Shown here: positions 39,833-51,794 of the stretch, one piece after another
How the letters are laid out: each line of letters begins with the position of its first letter
Position numbering within the stretch: the stretch's first letter is position 1
NCBI RefSeq assembly: GCF_001661345.1
Contig: NW_017962915.1
Span: 372,001 to 436,000 of the forward strand
Direction of reading: 5' to 3'
Length of the DNA: 64,000 nucleotides
DNA from: Ascoidea rubescens DSM 1968
Lineage: Eukaryota > Ascomycota > Saccharomycetes > Ascoideales > Ascoideaceae
Notes under the pieces: generated by a model
What the model saw: only the letters and a program-made list of their open reading frames with translations
Database searches by the model: none
What the model was told of the DNA's origin: nothing
Translations under genes and position numbers: made by a program

Positions 39833-41326
39833 ATGGCTTTGAAATCCTATGCAAACGAGTTTGTTTCCTTTCTCAACGCGTCGACCTCGCCCTATTTGGC
39901 TGTCGAGTCGATCAAGAAGTTACTTCTCTCGTCCAACTTCACAGAGATCTCTGAAAGATCAAACTGGTCAACAAAGGTCAAGAAGGGCCAAAGTTATTTT
40001 GTTACCAGAAATGGCTCATCAATCATCGCTTTCACTGTGGGAGCAAATTGGAAGCCCGGTAATAGCTTTTCCATAGTTGGATGCCATACAGATTCTCCCA
40101 CCTTAAGGATTAAACCAATATCCAGCAACTCATCCAATGGCTATATTCAAGTTGGCGTTGAATGCTATGGTGGCGGTATTTTCCATACTTTTTTTGATCG
40201 TTCCTATGGTATCAGCGGTAGAGTGATGATAAACAGCAATGATAAACTCATTCCCAAAATCATTCAAATCAACAAGCCAATTTTGAATATCCCTACTTTG
40301 GCTATCCATTTAGATAGGGCGGTAAACCAAAAATTCGAGTTTAACAAGGAAACACACTTGTTACCCATTGCTGGTTTAGAAAATAAAGCAGAAACACTCG
40401 ATCAAACCAAAAACTCAAATAATAGCAAACAGGACGAAACATCACAGGGTGGTTGTTCAGACCACGAACAAGGCAAATTATCCGATGAAGAATTCCACTC
40501 GTTGCAAACCATGGTTCAAAGACACAATAAGCTGCTAATCGACCTTATCGCCAAAGAATGTGGTTGTGAGGTTTCTGCAATTGAAGATTTTGAATTGATT
40601 TTACACGACACAAATCCTTCTACCATCGGCGGAATCAACGATGAGTTCATATTCAGTGGCAGATTGGATAATTTGACTTCTTGCTTTTGCGGTTCCCAAG
40701 CATTGGTGCGTGCTTCAAAAAACATTGAAAATGAGTCTGGTATCAGATTGCTAGCCTGTTTTGACCATGAAGAAATTGGGTCTCAATCTGCCCAGGGCGC
40801 TGATTCCAATTTTATTCCCGCAGTTGTTGACAGACTTTCTTCTATTCTTGGTACTGGAGAGGAATCGATCATCAACAAGAACCATTTGTACCAATCTGCT
40901 GCAAAATCCTTTTTCTTGTCTTCGGACATGGCCCATGGTGTTCATCCCAACTACGCTCTAAACTACGAGAGCAAACACAAGCCAGGCCTTAACAAAGGAC
41001 CAGTCATCAAGATCAATGCCAACCAAAGATATGCAACAAACTCCCCAGGAATATTGCTTGTTAAAAAGTGCGCTGAGTTGGTCAAGGTCCCCTTGCAATT
41101 GTTTGTCGTTCGAAACGACAGTCCCTGTGGCTCCACCATCGGGCCAATTGTCTGCTCGAAATTGGGCATTAGATGCTTGGACATTGGCAATCCCCAGCTC
41201 AGCATGCACAGCATCAGAGAAACCTGTGGAACAGACGATGTCGCCTCGTTGGTCTTGCTCTTCGAAAGCTTCTGGGAGAACTTCTCCAGACTTGAACCCA
41301 CCATTTTGGTTGATGCTGTCGAGTGA
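39833..41326 (+). CDS. APE4: aspartyl aminopeptidase, M18 family (Ape4-like)
   Basis: Dinuclear zinc aminopeptidase that removes N-terminal Asp/Glu; yeast Ape4 is cytosolic and reaches the vacuole by the Cvt pathway. The M18 signatures are all visible: VGCHTDSPTLRIKP (first zinc His), GGGIFHTFFDRSYG, LAIHLDRAVNQKFEFN, FSGRLDNLTSCFC (bridging Asp), CFDHEEIGSQSAQGADS (catalytic Glu pair), SSDMAHGVHPNY and DIGNPQLSMHSIRE (last His). There is no N-terminal propeptide, so it resembles Ape4 rather than vacuolar Lap4/Ape1. 497 residues against 490 in S. cerevisiae Ape4. A CTG codon at 40532-40534 sits where human DNPEP has leucine. Both ends of the gene are GC-richer than the middle. Confidence 0.94.
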   Translation: MALKSYANEFVSFLNASTSPYLAVESIKKLLLSSNFTEISERSNWSTKVKKGQSYFVTRNGSSIIAFTVGANWKPGNSFSIVGCHTDSPTLRIKPISSNSSNGYIQVGVECYGGGIFHTFFDRSYGISGRVMINSNDKLIPKIIQINKPILNIPTLAIHLDRAVNQKFEFNKETHLLPIAGLENKAETLDQTKNSNNSKQDETSQGGCSDHEQGKLSDEEFHSLQTMVQRHNKLLIDLIAKECGCEVSAIEDFELILHDTNPSTIGGINDEFIFSGRLDNLTSCFCGSQALVRASKNIENESGIRLLACFDHEEIGSQSAQGADSNFIPAVVDRLSSILGTGEESIINKNHLYQSAAKSFFLSSDMAHGVHPNYALNYESKHKPGLNKGPVIKINANQRYATNSPGILLVKKCAELVKVPLQLFVVRNDSPCGSTIGPIVCSKLGIRCLDIGNPQLSMHSIRETCGTDDVASLVLLFESFWENFSRLEPTILVDAVE

Positions 41327-41524
41327 TGTCGGTGCCACGGCGGCGGGTCTGCCTTTTGTTGACATTTTTGAGGCGATTTCTAATCCTTCATCTCTTTAGT
41401 CATTTATAACCTGTAACTCAGCTATCTTTCAATCGATATACGTTTCGCACCTCATTTAATCCCACAAAGTGTTGCCATCAATTGATTCCTATAAACAGTT
41501 ATTAAATGCAAAAAACAAACAAAC
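41327..41524. other. intergenic region APE4 / RTC5
   Basis: Short promoter region of about 200 bases with no recognised element. Confidence 0.5.
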
Positions 41525-42160
41525 ATGGGCCAATCATCCTCAAGACAAGCCACATCCCCATCGAGTCATAAAATCGATATCACCAGCTTATCTAAAGAGA
41601 AACTATTCGAATTATTCTTAAAGGATTCACTGAACCAATTGTCTCATTTGGAGTTATATTCATTGAAGAAAAACTTGAAACTACATAAACTGCTCATTAG
41701 CACGGAACAAACTAATGATAACAATACACTCCACATTTCCGAAAAGCCCTCTTCCACCACTCCATTGACCAATATCACAAAACTAAATAATGAGCACGAG
41801 GATTTTTTATATTACGATAAGATAATCAATTTTGAAGAAATTAAATCATTAGTGTTTTGTGGGATTACCAATAAAGATATTAAAGAAGATCCCGAAGATG
41901 GTGTTTTGCAAATTTTTCCGATTTTATTTGACTTTTTGACAAAATTATCAATGTTCCCATTTATAAATTTTGAAAAAAGGGAAAATTTTGAACAGCTAGA
42001 ATCTCAATTTCTGTTAAATTCTAATGGTATAAGTTTTAAAAATTTAATTAAAATTATTGTCCTTTTAAATAATAAAAAAAGGCATCGATTATTATCAAGA
42101 AAATTTGATATAATCAAACTATTATTCATTTGTTTTTCAAATTTTGATCTTAAAGAATAT

Positions 42161-42252
<92 letters not shown>

Positions 42253-44053
42253 TGATAATATCGGTAATGAAAAACAAGAAAAAATTAACAATATTATTGA
42301 GCAAAAAAGGGAAAAAGAAAAAGAAAAAGAAAAAGAAAAAGTTCAAAATCTAATTATGGATGAAAGACAAATTAAAATCCATTGGCATATAACACATTTA
42401 ATCAGTTCGTTTGATGATATAGACATTAATAAACTATATATATCGGCATCGAATTTATTACATATTATAAATTTTCTATTAATAATAAGATATTGCCTAA
42501 TATTATATTGTTCAATTAATAACGATCCAGAGAACACTAAAGATAATTTAAATGATAATGGAATTGCGACCGGAATCGAAGAAATGATTAATCCATTAAA
42601 TTCTACGAGTTTTATACCATACTTGAAAACTTTTTTAAAAAAGGACTTTTACAATAAGTTTAAGAAAAACTCGTTTTCAATATTAAGAGCAATCAATCCC
42701 ATAATAAGGAGTAATGATATTAAATATCTAAATGAAAAAAGATTTAATATAGATTATACTAAATTTCAAACAAGTTTAAATTTAACGATACCATTCTTGT
42801 TTGAGGATTCATTAAATTATTTATTAAATCCATTATTATATAATTTGGATGAAAACATCAAAATAAAGGAAAACATAAGTATAGTATGCGAAAGGATAAG
42901 CAATTTAAATAAAATGTTGGATGATCAAAATTTCAATATAATAACACCACAATTGTTGACACAATTATCTACATTTCTTAAACTCAATTTCAAATCAGGA
43001 AACGATAATGATAATTACAATAATAATAGTAATAGTAATCTTAATGTTAATGAAAAAATTAGCTTGAATAGTCTAAAGAGTTTGTATGTTGGATCAAGGT
43101 ATGGATTTTCAATGAAATCATTAGAATATAGAGTATTCAATTGGAATTCTCCTACAATTTTATTAATATCAGGACGAAAAATATTAAATTTTAAAAAATT
43201 TAGCAATAAAAATAACAAATTTGAAAAATTTAATGAAAAATTTCCAAGATTAAATAATCATGATCATTACCATTACCATCGCCATTATAATAACAATGAT
43301 ATCAACGGCAAACATTATAATTACCACTATCAAGATGCTAAAGATGACGATAATAATAATAAAAAAATATATGGAGAAAAATTGATTTATGGTGTTTATA
43401 TTAAAACACCTTGGAGAAAGACTAACAAAGATTATTTTGGTAATAAAGATAATACAATATTTCAATTGAGCAGTCAGCAAAACATTTTCAAATGTAATTT
43501 AATCTCAAGAGATAATAATAATAATAATTCTGGTTATGGTTATGATAATACTGCTAATGCGGATAGTAAATTGGGGTATTTCAATACACTTGGAGGAGGA
43601 ATTGGGTTTGGAAACGAACAGCCCGTTATCAAGAACAACGATTTGGTCAAATATCGACCAGGAAGCGTTTCGCTAACAATTGACTCCAGTTTGGAGTTTT
43701 GTGTGTTTCGACATTTGAACCACTCAGAGGTGTACAAAACAGGATCTGTATATAAGAGCTTTGTGGACGATGCAAAGTCTGAGGAAAGCAAACTGGAGAG
43801 TTCCACCGAGATTCCTATGGATATTCCGGGGGAGATTCCGATCTACGAGGACCGGTTTGCAATTAGTGAAATGGAGGTCTGGGGAATTGGCGGCGAGGAC
43901 GCGTTGAGAGAGCAGCAGAAGCAGTGGGCGTGGGAAGAAAACGAAAGCCGACGCAGAAGATCCGTTAACTTGAAAAACTTGGGAGAGGAAAGAGCTTTTT
44001 TGGAAATGGCGGGGCTTGTGGGAAGGTACAGCTCGTCAGGCGGGTCAATGTAG
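41525..44053 (+). CDS. RTC5: TLDc-domain protein Rtc5
   Basis: RTC5 proteins bear a C-terminal TLDc domain and, in S. cerevisiae, associate with the V-ATPase at the vacuole and promote its disassembly. The N-terminus MGQSSSRQ matches Rtc5 and is a strong N-myristoylation signal. The TLDc domain spans about residues 510-790, starting SLKSLYVGSRYGFSMKSLEYRVFNW and TILLISGRKI, then KLIYGVYIKTPWRKTNKDYFGNK and the late EVWGIGG motif. A poly-Asn run (28 AAT codons, 42164-42247) and a Lys/Glu run interrupt the N-terminal half. 842 residues is longer than S. cerevisiae Rtc5 (567), largely through such inserts. The last 400 bases turn markedly GC-rich. Confidence 0.92.
42164..42247 (+). repeat. (AAT)28 coding repeat in RTC5
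   Basis: Twenty-eight consecutive AAT codons in frame, coding poly-Asn; length is likely variable between strains. Confidence 0.95.
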
Positions 44054-44502
44054 CCCATGCAAGCCTTTCTTATACGGACTAAGCATATCTATTTATTTAT
44101 TAGTATTTATGAGTATTTATGTTATATTATATGAGATTTGATTAAAGCATGATAATTCATATTTCTTAATTGGATATGAGAAGCAAGATCTAAAGGCTAG
44201 AACAAGAGAAACAAGATTAAATTAGCATCAGTGATCAAAAGCTTAATTTATGGATAGGAAATAAAAAAAATAAGAAAAACAAGAAAAACGAAAAAAACCA
44301 AGAAATAAACAAAAAAAATAAGAAAAAGTTATTAAAATGTATTAAGTTATTAAACAGTATTAAAGATAACCATTCCAACAGGACCAAACAGGGAAAGAGC
44401 AGATTAAAATAGGAAGGAGAGAATTACTAAAAGAATAAAAGAACCATGTAATACAACAATAGCAATGTAATACTGTACAGCAGCGTCGTCACCAATTGAT
44501 AT
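44054..44502. other. convergent intergenic region RTC5 / SVF1
   Basis: A-rich 3' flanks with AAGAAAAA repeats around 44260-44330. No gene seen. Confidence 0.55.
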
Positions 44503-45675
44503 TCATTCAGAGATAAAAGTGGCCTCGCTCCAACAAGAACCTTCTTCCTTTGAAACCTCGCCGTCATGCTCGATCTCAAAGTGGTAGGGATTGATCCATT
44601 GGTAGATGTAGGGCTTTGTGCCTGCAACAACTCCAGCAAGACTCTTAACAAACCCAGGGATTTCACCCATGACATCGACCCTGAGAACGAGAGTATCTAG
44701 CCTGCCCTTGAGTGAGGCCTTAACGACTTTGGCAGTCTTGTTCTGTATTGCCTCGTCTGTGGAGTCAGCAGTGTATCCGGCAAAATCATAGTCAATTTCC
44801 TTAGGAACTGGCCAGCCAACGTCCTTGTCAGGCTCAGAATCCTTGTGGATGGCGTTGTTGTCGACGGTAGCAGCAATTATTTTGTCGTCCTTGACCAAAA
44901 TCCCAATGCTGACTTTGGTTTTGGCGTAGGAGTTGGGAGTGGTGAACTCCATTTGGACTGCAGAATAATGAGGGCCTTGGTAGTTCAAGAAGTTCCAGGT
45001 CGAAGCAGCATGGTGGGGTTTCATTCCTTGGAGGGCCATGACGTACATTGCTTTTCCCTCGATGTCAATTTCCTTTTCTCCCAACTTGATGGTGCCCTTG
45101 ACGTCGTTTCTGGGCCAAAACACGTGCCTCATGCTTCCCCAGGGGTTTTTGGTGTCTGTGCCGTAGTAGGAGAAACCATTTTCACCAATGATTACACCAG
45201 GAGCCTCTTTGGTGACAGTTAAGTCGACGACAGATTCTGGATTGACAGCAGATTTGAAAGTATAGGAATTTCCATCTTCATTGAGTTCAATTGCAAAATT
45301 TTGAGCATAGAAATTGTTTCCCTTGATCATAAAATCTTCTAGATGAGTTGAAGTCCAAACGGCTTCATCTTTTTTCAATTTGTTAAAAATTCTGAAAGTA
45401 AACTGTGCAGTTGTATAAACGTTACCAACAACAACGGAGTGAATAACTTGAAAGAAGCCCAGATACCCTGATTTGTCACAAATAAAGTAAAATGTTTGAG
45501 TTTCAACATTAGTTGATGGAGGTTGTAACCATTCTAAATCTTTGGTGGTCGCCTCCCTAAATGGCTGCTTATCCTTGACAGTGTCTGTGATTGGGTGGAA
45601 TGCTTCTCTACCATAAACTGGTTCTGCAACTATACCAGTATAGGTCGATAGTGTACCTTGAAGAAGTTTGAACAT
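44503..45675 (-). CDS. SVF1: Svf1-like lipocalin-fold survival factor
   Basis: Svf1 proteins are tandem-lipocalin (calycin) proteins required for survival under oxidative stress and for sphingolipid (ceramide) handling. The 390-residue frame matches Svf1 along its length: MFKLLQG with an amphipathic N-terminal helix, AEPVYG, VKDKQPFRE, TNVETQTFYF, GFFQVIHS, TAQFTFRIF, PWGSMRHVFWPRND, MALQGMKPHHAA, YSAVQMEFTTP and VAGTKPYIYQW. S. cerevisiae Svf1 is 481 residues; this one lacks the acidic insert between the two lipocalin halves. No signal peptide or membrane segment. The 3' half of the gene is clearly GC-richer than the 5' half. Confidence 0.94.
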   Translation of the reverse strand: MFKLLQGTLSTYTGIVAEPVYGREAFHPITDTVKDKQPFREATTKDLEWLQPPSTNVETQTFYFICDKSGYLGFFQVIHSVVVGNVYTTAQFTFRIFNKLKKDEAVWTSTHLEDFMIKGNNFYAQNFAIELNEDGNSYTFKSAVNPESVVDLTVTKEAPGVIIGENGFSYYGTDTKNPWGSMRHVFWPRNDVKGTIKLGEKEIDIEGKAMYVMALQGMKPHHAASTWNFLNYQGPHYSAVQMEFTTPNSYAKTKVSIGILVKDDKIIAATVDNNAIHKDSEPDKDVGWPVPKEIDYDFAGYTADSTDEAIQNKTAKVVKASLKGRLDTLVLRVDVMGEIPGFVKSLAGVVAGTKPYIYQWINPYHFEIEHDGEVSKEEGSCWSEATFISE

Positions 45676-46444
45676 TTTTATTATATTAATTTAGAATAAT
45701 TTGTGTTGATCTAGATTATCTCGTTTTATTGTACTGTGATTGATTTTAATTGCTGTAATTATTGTACTGAGGCTTGCTTTGTTGTATTAGAATGAATCAA
45801 TTAATCTGAAAGGAATCTAAAAAATAAATTTAAGTATAAATATTGTTGATTAAATCAAATTTTAAAGAAAGAGAAGAAAAAATAAGAAATAAACTAAGAA
45901 ACAGAACTTTGAATCTTTAATATATTCCCACAAAAAAAAAAGCGAAAGGGAGAAATAGTTTTCCGTAATTCAAATTGTCCCTTTATTAGAATTTAACTCA
46001 GAAATTAGAAATTGAATGATTTAGAGAGATCTCAAAGAGTGGTGAGCGGTGAGTCTAAAAAAGTGCGCAAATGAAAGAGAAAAACTGGTCGCAAACCTTC
46101 TCTCACAAGCGGATTGAACCACTGAAAAATGCCACCTGATGAAAAACCTGCTGGCGGTGCGTCATGTGATCCACACAGAGGTTTGGCTCTGGTTTTTCGG
46201 AAGCGGAAGGCGGGCGCAATGGCGACGGTAGCACCGTAGCATCATTTTACACGAGGTATTAACTATTATGTGATTTTGTAAGCAATTAGAAATTTTGGAA
46301 AAATAAGAATGTCAGACAGTGAAGAATGAACAACCAGAAAAACATAAAAAAAACAAACAATAAATAAACAATAAAAACCCAAAAAAAATTTAAAATTTAA
46401 ATTAACTCAAAGTTTGTGGACGTCAACCTGGCACCATTTCAGTT
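45676..46444. other. promoter of SVF1 and 3' flank of the CYSTM gene
   Basis: AT-rich with a short GC-rich block at 46090-46240. No gene seen. Confidence 0.5.
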
Positions 46445-47505
46445 TTAATCGAGAGCAGAAAAACAAAGCAATGCACCAATAGCAGCAAAACAACCGGCAC
46501 AGCAACCAGCTGCTGCTCCACTGTCGGATTTTTCCTTTTGTTGCTCTTGAACAGCTATTGGTTGACCTTGGTATTGAGGTGATGCATATTGACCCGGTGG
46601 AGGTTGAGTTGGTGGGTATTGGTTTGGTGGGTATTGGTTTGGTGGGTATTGGTTTGGTGGATATTGATTTGGAAGATATTGATTTGGTGTAGGGTACTGG
46701 TTAGGTGGTGGGTACTGAGGTTGGTTTGGTGGTGAGAAACTATTGAATTGTCTATCCTTTTCATCGGCATAATTTGATGGTGAAGTTCCCGCTGGTGGAC
46801 CTACTGGTTTTTCTGTAGAGCCTGCTGGAGGGCCTGCTGACTGTTCTGTTGGTGGGGGACCTGCTGGTGGCTCAATCTTAGATTGATTTTCAGTATTAAT
46901 TTCCTTTTCATTAACAGGCTGAGCAACAATTGGCGCATCTGGAACAGATAAAGATGGATGATTAGCGCTTGTGTTTTCAGCTGGGGGTGGTTGGGTAGGT
47001 GGAGCAACATTTCCCTTGTAGAAACTTGATGCGGGATCTAACCTGGACAATCCTTGAGCAGATGAAGGCAGTGTGGGATTTGCCTCAGTTGGTTGAGGTG
47101 CAGGCACAACACCTAGTTCAATACCTGGCGCAGTATCTGGTGCATTTGGAGATACTGAAGGCTGGAATTCATTCAACTGATTTACGAATTGGTATTAGTA
47201 AGATATTCATGTGTTGTTGTATTGGTATTTCTATTTGCTGTAATCTATATTGACTAGCAATTGGTAAAATTGATCTTAGAATGACATACCTTTCCATCTC
47301 CACCAAAGCCTGGTGGTGGTGGATAGAGATTTCTTAAATGTTCTGGAGGAGGTCCAGGTGGGGGCTGAAAGAGCAGAAGTTAGTAAATCGAGCATTGTGA
47401 TAAAGAGCACTAATTAAACAATAAGATGAGATGATACAGTAGCGTTTTTTTGCCTATATCACACTCGCGCAACAGAGGACCACAACATACAGCATACTCA
47501 GACAT
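46445..47505 (-). CDS. proline-rich protein with C-terminal CYSTM module, three exons
   Basis: Exons: 47491-47505, 47290-47364 and 46445-47176; introns 47365-47490 (126 bases) and 47177-47289 (113 bases), each with GTATGT donor, TACTAAC/TACTAAT-type branch point and CAG acceptor. The spliced protein has 273 residues and begins MSEYAPPPGPPPEHLRNLYP. The middle is Pro/Gln/Asn-rich with tandem PPNQY repeats. The C-terminus GAAAGCCAGCFAAIGALLCF is a cysteine-rich tail-anchored membrane module (CYSTM), as in fungal and plant stress-related proteins. Such modules are often palmitoylated and tether proteins to the plasma membrane. The precise role is unknown. This is the only gene here with two introns. 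Confidence 0.85.
46608..46690 (-). repeat. tandem 15-base repeats coding PPNQY
   Basis: About four to five near-identical units of the GGTGGGTATTGGTTT type on the plus strand, within the CYSTM gene. Confidence 0.85.
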
Positions 47506-47843
47506 CTTCAGCGATTTTCTTTTTATTTCCTAAAGGACACAGACATCACCACAATCAAAGCAGCGAGAGCTGTATTTATAGTGCTTGTGAGAAATTGCAC
47601 GTTTTTTTTGCATACTCAAGAAGTGCTCTGGTAGTGCTTCTAGAGACTCTCAGCATTCTTCAACTAAGCCATTGCTTCTGTGATGCGTGTACTGGCTGTG
47701 CTTCGTTTTCCACCAATCACATTCTTTGCCCACAACTTTGTGAGGCTCCACAGAACCTCCGCAATGGAAGCACTGTTTCCTCAACACTCTCCGGCAGCGT
47801 AATTTATGCTCATTGGTGATGCTGAAAGTGCTAGATAGATGTG
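47506..47843. other. promoter of the CYSTM gene
   Basis: About 340 bases of balanced composition between two minus-strand genes. An open frame at 47595-47819 (+) has no recognised features. Nothing else seen. Confidence 0.5.
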
Positions 47844-50598
47844 CTACGGACGTTGTTCTGTGGACTCTGTTAGGAATTTGATGGTGTTGCTCAAATCTGC
47901 GGTGATTGAGCTGATCTCGTCCTTGGTGTACTTGTGCTGCTTGAACCTCCCTCGTATTTCTCTCAAGTACACACTAATGTCACTGGGGGAGCAGTCCAGG
48001 ATGTTTGTGTAGCTCCTCCTGTGTATACTTTGACGTCTTCCCAGTGCCGTGGATCCTGCTGCAGCTGTCTTTCCTTTGCCTGCTGCTGCTTTCATGTTCA
48101 GCTCTTCTCCCGAATTGGTGGTTGAGAGAGAGTTGCTATTATAATTTTTTCCTATCGCCGAATATCTTGTAGCTGTGCTACTTTTCAAATCTCCAGTGGA
48201 CCTCGACGACCCCAACTCCTTCATGCTTTTCGAATGGTTCAAATATTTTGCTGAACTTGTCCACGCAATTGATTTTTGTTTGGTTTCTTTTTCCTCAACA
48301 TGATTTAAAATTGGTCTATTTTTCAGGTTTGTCGCAAACCCAGGTGTTCTTGGACTTTTGTTTGAACCAGTGCTTGAAATATTACTTGGGCTGATACTTA
48401 GATTTATATTTGAACTTAGACTTGGACTGGAACTTTGAGATGGTAATCTTTTGGAAACATTCACCCTTAAATTAACCGATGGTTTAGCTCTTAAACTACT
48501 CGATGAATTCACTGAATGAATTGTATGCGATCTCTTGATTTTTCTAGCTACTTTTTGAAATAATGGTGATCCCACACTATTTCTCAAGCTATCTTTATCT
48601 CTATCATCTTTTGAATTCATTAAATTACTATTCAAAGTAGTATTAATACCTCCTAATTTTAATTCCCAATGGAATAAACACCCATCATTGCTTATAGTCA
48701 CAAATTTGACTGATTTTTCATTTTTATCCTTATCCCCATTTTCACCTCCATTTTCATTAAACTTGTTTTCAATCAATATCAAACCAGTTATACTTTCCGA
48801 ATGACCCCAATTAACTGTTAATAATCTCCCACTTTTGTATGAATATGTTCGAATACTTTTATCAGCACATGTACAAATTATTATATTCAATTTTTTAATC
48901 ACAACAAAATATTCAACTAATTCATATAACTTCAACGCCCTTAAAAGTTTCAAACTAATTATATCATATATTAATAATTGTTTATCATTTGTAGAAATTA
49001 TTAGTTCATTAAAACTCTCATCTATGCTTCTTTCAATTGCACCAACCTTACTCCTTTGTCTAATATCACTAAGATATGATCTTCTTTTATTATTTTCTTT
49101 TCCATTTCCATTTCCATTTCCATTTCCATTTCTATTTCCATTCCCATTCTTATTATTCTTATTTTTCTTATTATTATCATTTCTTATATCACTAATGAAT
49201 CTCATATTGATTGGTGAACTCTTAATATTAATGATCTTCTCTAAATAAATTTGAATCATATCTTCTTCTTCATCAACCTCAATTTGATGAATCGATATAG
49301 ATCGATCAGCTGAACATACATAAATCTTATTTTCATAATTAATAACTTTTAGAACATTTCCCTTATGAATAGTTAAAGTTTGAAGTAAATTCCATTTATA
49401 TATTTCTTTATCTTCAATTTCTTTTTCAGTATCATTCTCATTTTCATTCTCATTTTCATTCTCGTTTTCATTCTCTAGTTTATTCTCTAGTTTATTCTCT
49501 AGTTTATTCTCTAGTTTATTCTCTAGTTTGTTGTGGTATTCGATCTTATTTTCACTTTTATCATCTAAAGTTAATTTCTCAAATTGTTTAACAGTCTCCT
49601 CATCACCAGCACTAGTATTATCTGTATCTGTATTAATTCCATCATCTTCATTTTCACTATGAATATCAAGAAATATCATTTCAACTGGAGTTTCTGATGC
49701 CTCATAATCATCAAACAAATTACTTATTTCTTCATTTCTTTCTTTTTCTTTTTCTTTAACGTCTTTAACATCTTTAACGTCTTTAATTTCTTCAACCTCT
49801 TTAACATTTTGTTTAGATAAATTCTTTTTATAAAATATTTGAATAGTTCTATCTCTACTAACAGTTACAATAAAGCTGTAATTCTTAACATCAAAAAAAC
49901 ATAGATCATTAATAGTAGATTCGTGTGCCTTTATTTGATAGTTATATTCATTTTTATTTAGATCGTACACCATTAAAAACCCTAATCGATCTCCAAAGAT
50001 TAATTTTTTATCATTTGTTAATTCGGCTACAATTATTTTATTCTCAATATAATCATTTGAAAACAATCTTATTTTACAAATAAATTCCATCGAACAAAAT
50101 TTTTCATGATATTTTTTGAAAATCCCACTTTGTGACCAAATTAAAAATTTGAAAATTTTACAATTTTTAATTCCCTGAATATCTTTAACTAATGGTTCAA
50201 TTAATTTTTCAATTTTATTATTAGAAATATTAAAAATATTAATTTCTTCTCTATCATTAACAAAAACTATTTCATTTTCATTAATTTGTTTTATAGATAT
50301 TATTCCCGACCTATTTTTTATAGGCATATTGTTTGATGTTAAATTCGATAAACTTGAAGATAAATTATTATTAATATTACCAAGTTCATTAGATTGTGTC
50401 GAAAAACTAATAATTGATTTATTATCATTGAGTACTGATTGTGGGTTTGGTAAAGAAGGAGCAACTAAAAGATTTAATAACAAATCATTGAGAGGAATGA
50501 AATCAAAAGAATTTTCCTTTCCAAACCATAATCTTTGATTATGAACATCGATATGGATAACATTGATGTTTTCATTATCATTATCATTATCATTATCA

Positions 50599-50635
<37 letters not shown>

Positions 50636-51794
50636 GATTATGGTTATGATCATAACCATAATCATGATCCACCTTCTTCTGATCATTCATATTATTATGA
50701 ATATTGTAAAAATAATTTAATTTTTCAATTAATTGAAGGGATGGAATTTCAGACGATAAATCTAAATAACAAAGTAATCCATTTTCAGATAAGATGAAAA
50801 CAGTTGTTTTATTTAAAATTGATCCGGATATAAAATTTTCATTAATTAAAGAGCCTAATAATACGTTTTTACTTTTTAAGATTGTTGTTTTCTTAGTTTT
50901 AATATTAAGATTGTTATTTGAATTGCTATTTAATTTCCAAACTCTTATGTTTCTTAGACCTATGGTTATAACGATATTATTGATCCAAAACATATCACTT
51001 ATCAAACAACTACATTTGTTGCTACCTTTTAAGATGATTGAAAATCTTTTTGAGATTGAATTAATTTTCCAAATGTTTAAGAATCCATCGTTTGCTACAC
51101 CCAAAGATGCTAAATAGGTATCATCATCAGAGAATGCTAGATTATTTATAGCAAATTGATGTTCTAAAATGAATGCAAAGGGGTAATTGTTAGAATCATT
51201 TGCTAGAGAGTAAAAAAGAATCCTCGGTTGATAACCAGACTCGCCAACAACTAATATTTTACCATTGGAGGAGAGAGCAATACAATTTATTGATCGAATT
51301 CTATCTTTTAATTTCGATTTTGAGTTTATATTTATATTTGTGTTTGAGGATAGACTTGCAGTGGAGTTATTGTTAATACTTAAATTGGATAGATTATTAT
51401 CATCTAAAGTAGAGATTATTGAAGAGGATGCTAGGGGATAATTTGAATTTGAATTTAGATTTGAAAACTGAATAGGATTATTAAGTTTGGGGAAACCGTA
51501 ATTATCTTTTCTTGTATACTCAAAGTCGTTATTTGAAATAGTAATAGGACTGATATTTAGATTGGTGTTATTAATGTTAGAGTTGTTAATATTTGAGTTA
51601 TTGATATTAAAATTATTTGCACAGAAAAACCTTTGGTTTTTAATTTTACCTTCAAGAATCTTGCAAACCACTACACCACCACTTGCGGTATAAGCAACTA
51701 AATCACTGCTGACAGCAAATGAAGACTGATGATGAACAGAAGTTCCAAATATTTTGTTGATGTATAATTGAGAAACTGAAGTATCAAAGCACAT
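47844..51794 (-). CDS. large WD40-repeat protein, WDR62/MAPKBP1-like
   Basis: 1316 residues with two beta-propellers. The N-terminus INKIFGTSVHHQSSFAV and LVAYTASGGVVVCKI matches the opening of human MAPKBP1/WDR62 (a VLG..., then VAYLAGCVVV), followed by RIRSINCIALSSNGKILVVG, NNLAFSDDDTYLAS and IRVWKLNS repeats. A second set includes IKAHESTINDLCFF, FIVTVSRDRTIQIF, TIHKGNVLKVI, YVCSADRSISIHQI and WGHSESITGLILI. The Asn/Ser-rich C-terminal third is disordered. In animals these proteins scaffold JNK signalling and spindle poles; a fungal function cannot be inferred. The gene holds several minisatellites (KLEN and NE units). The last 350 coding bases are GC-rich. Confidence 0.8.
49430..49530 (-). 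repeat. minisatellites coding (NE)n and (KLEN)5
   Basis: Five 12-base AAACTAGAGAAT units followed on the coding strand by GAAAATGAGAAT-type units, in frame inside the WD40 gene and placed in the acidic loop between propeller blades. Confidence 0.85.
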
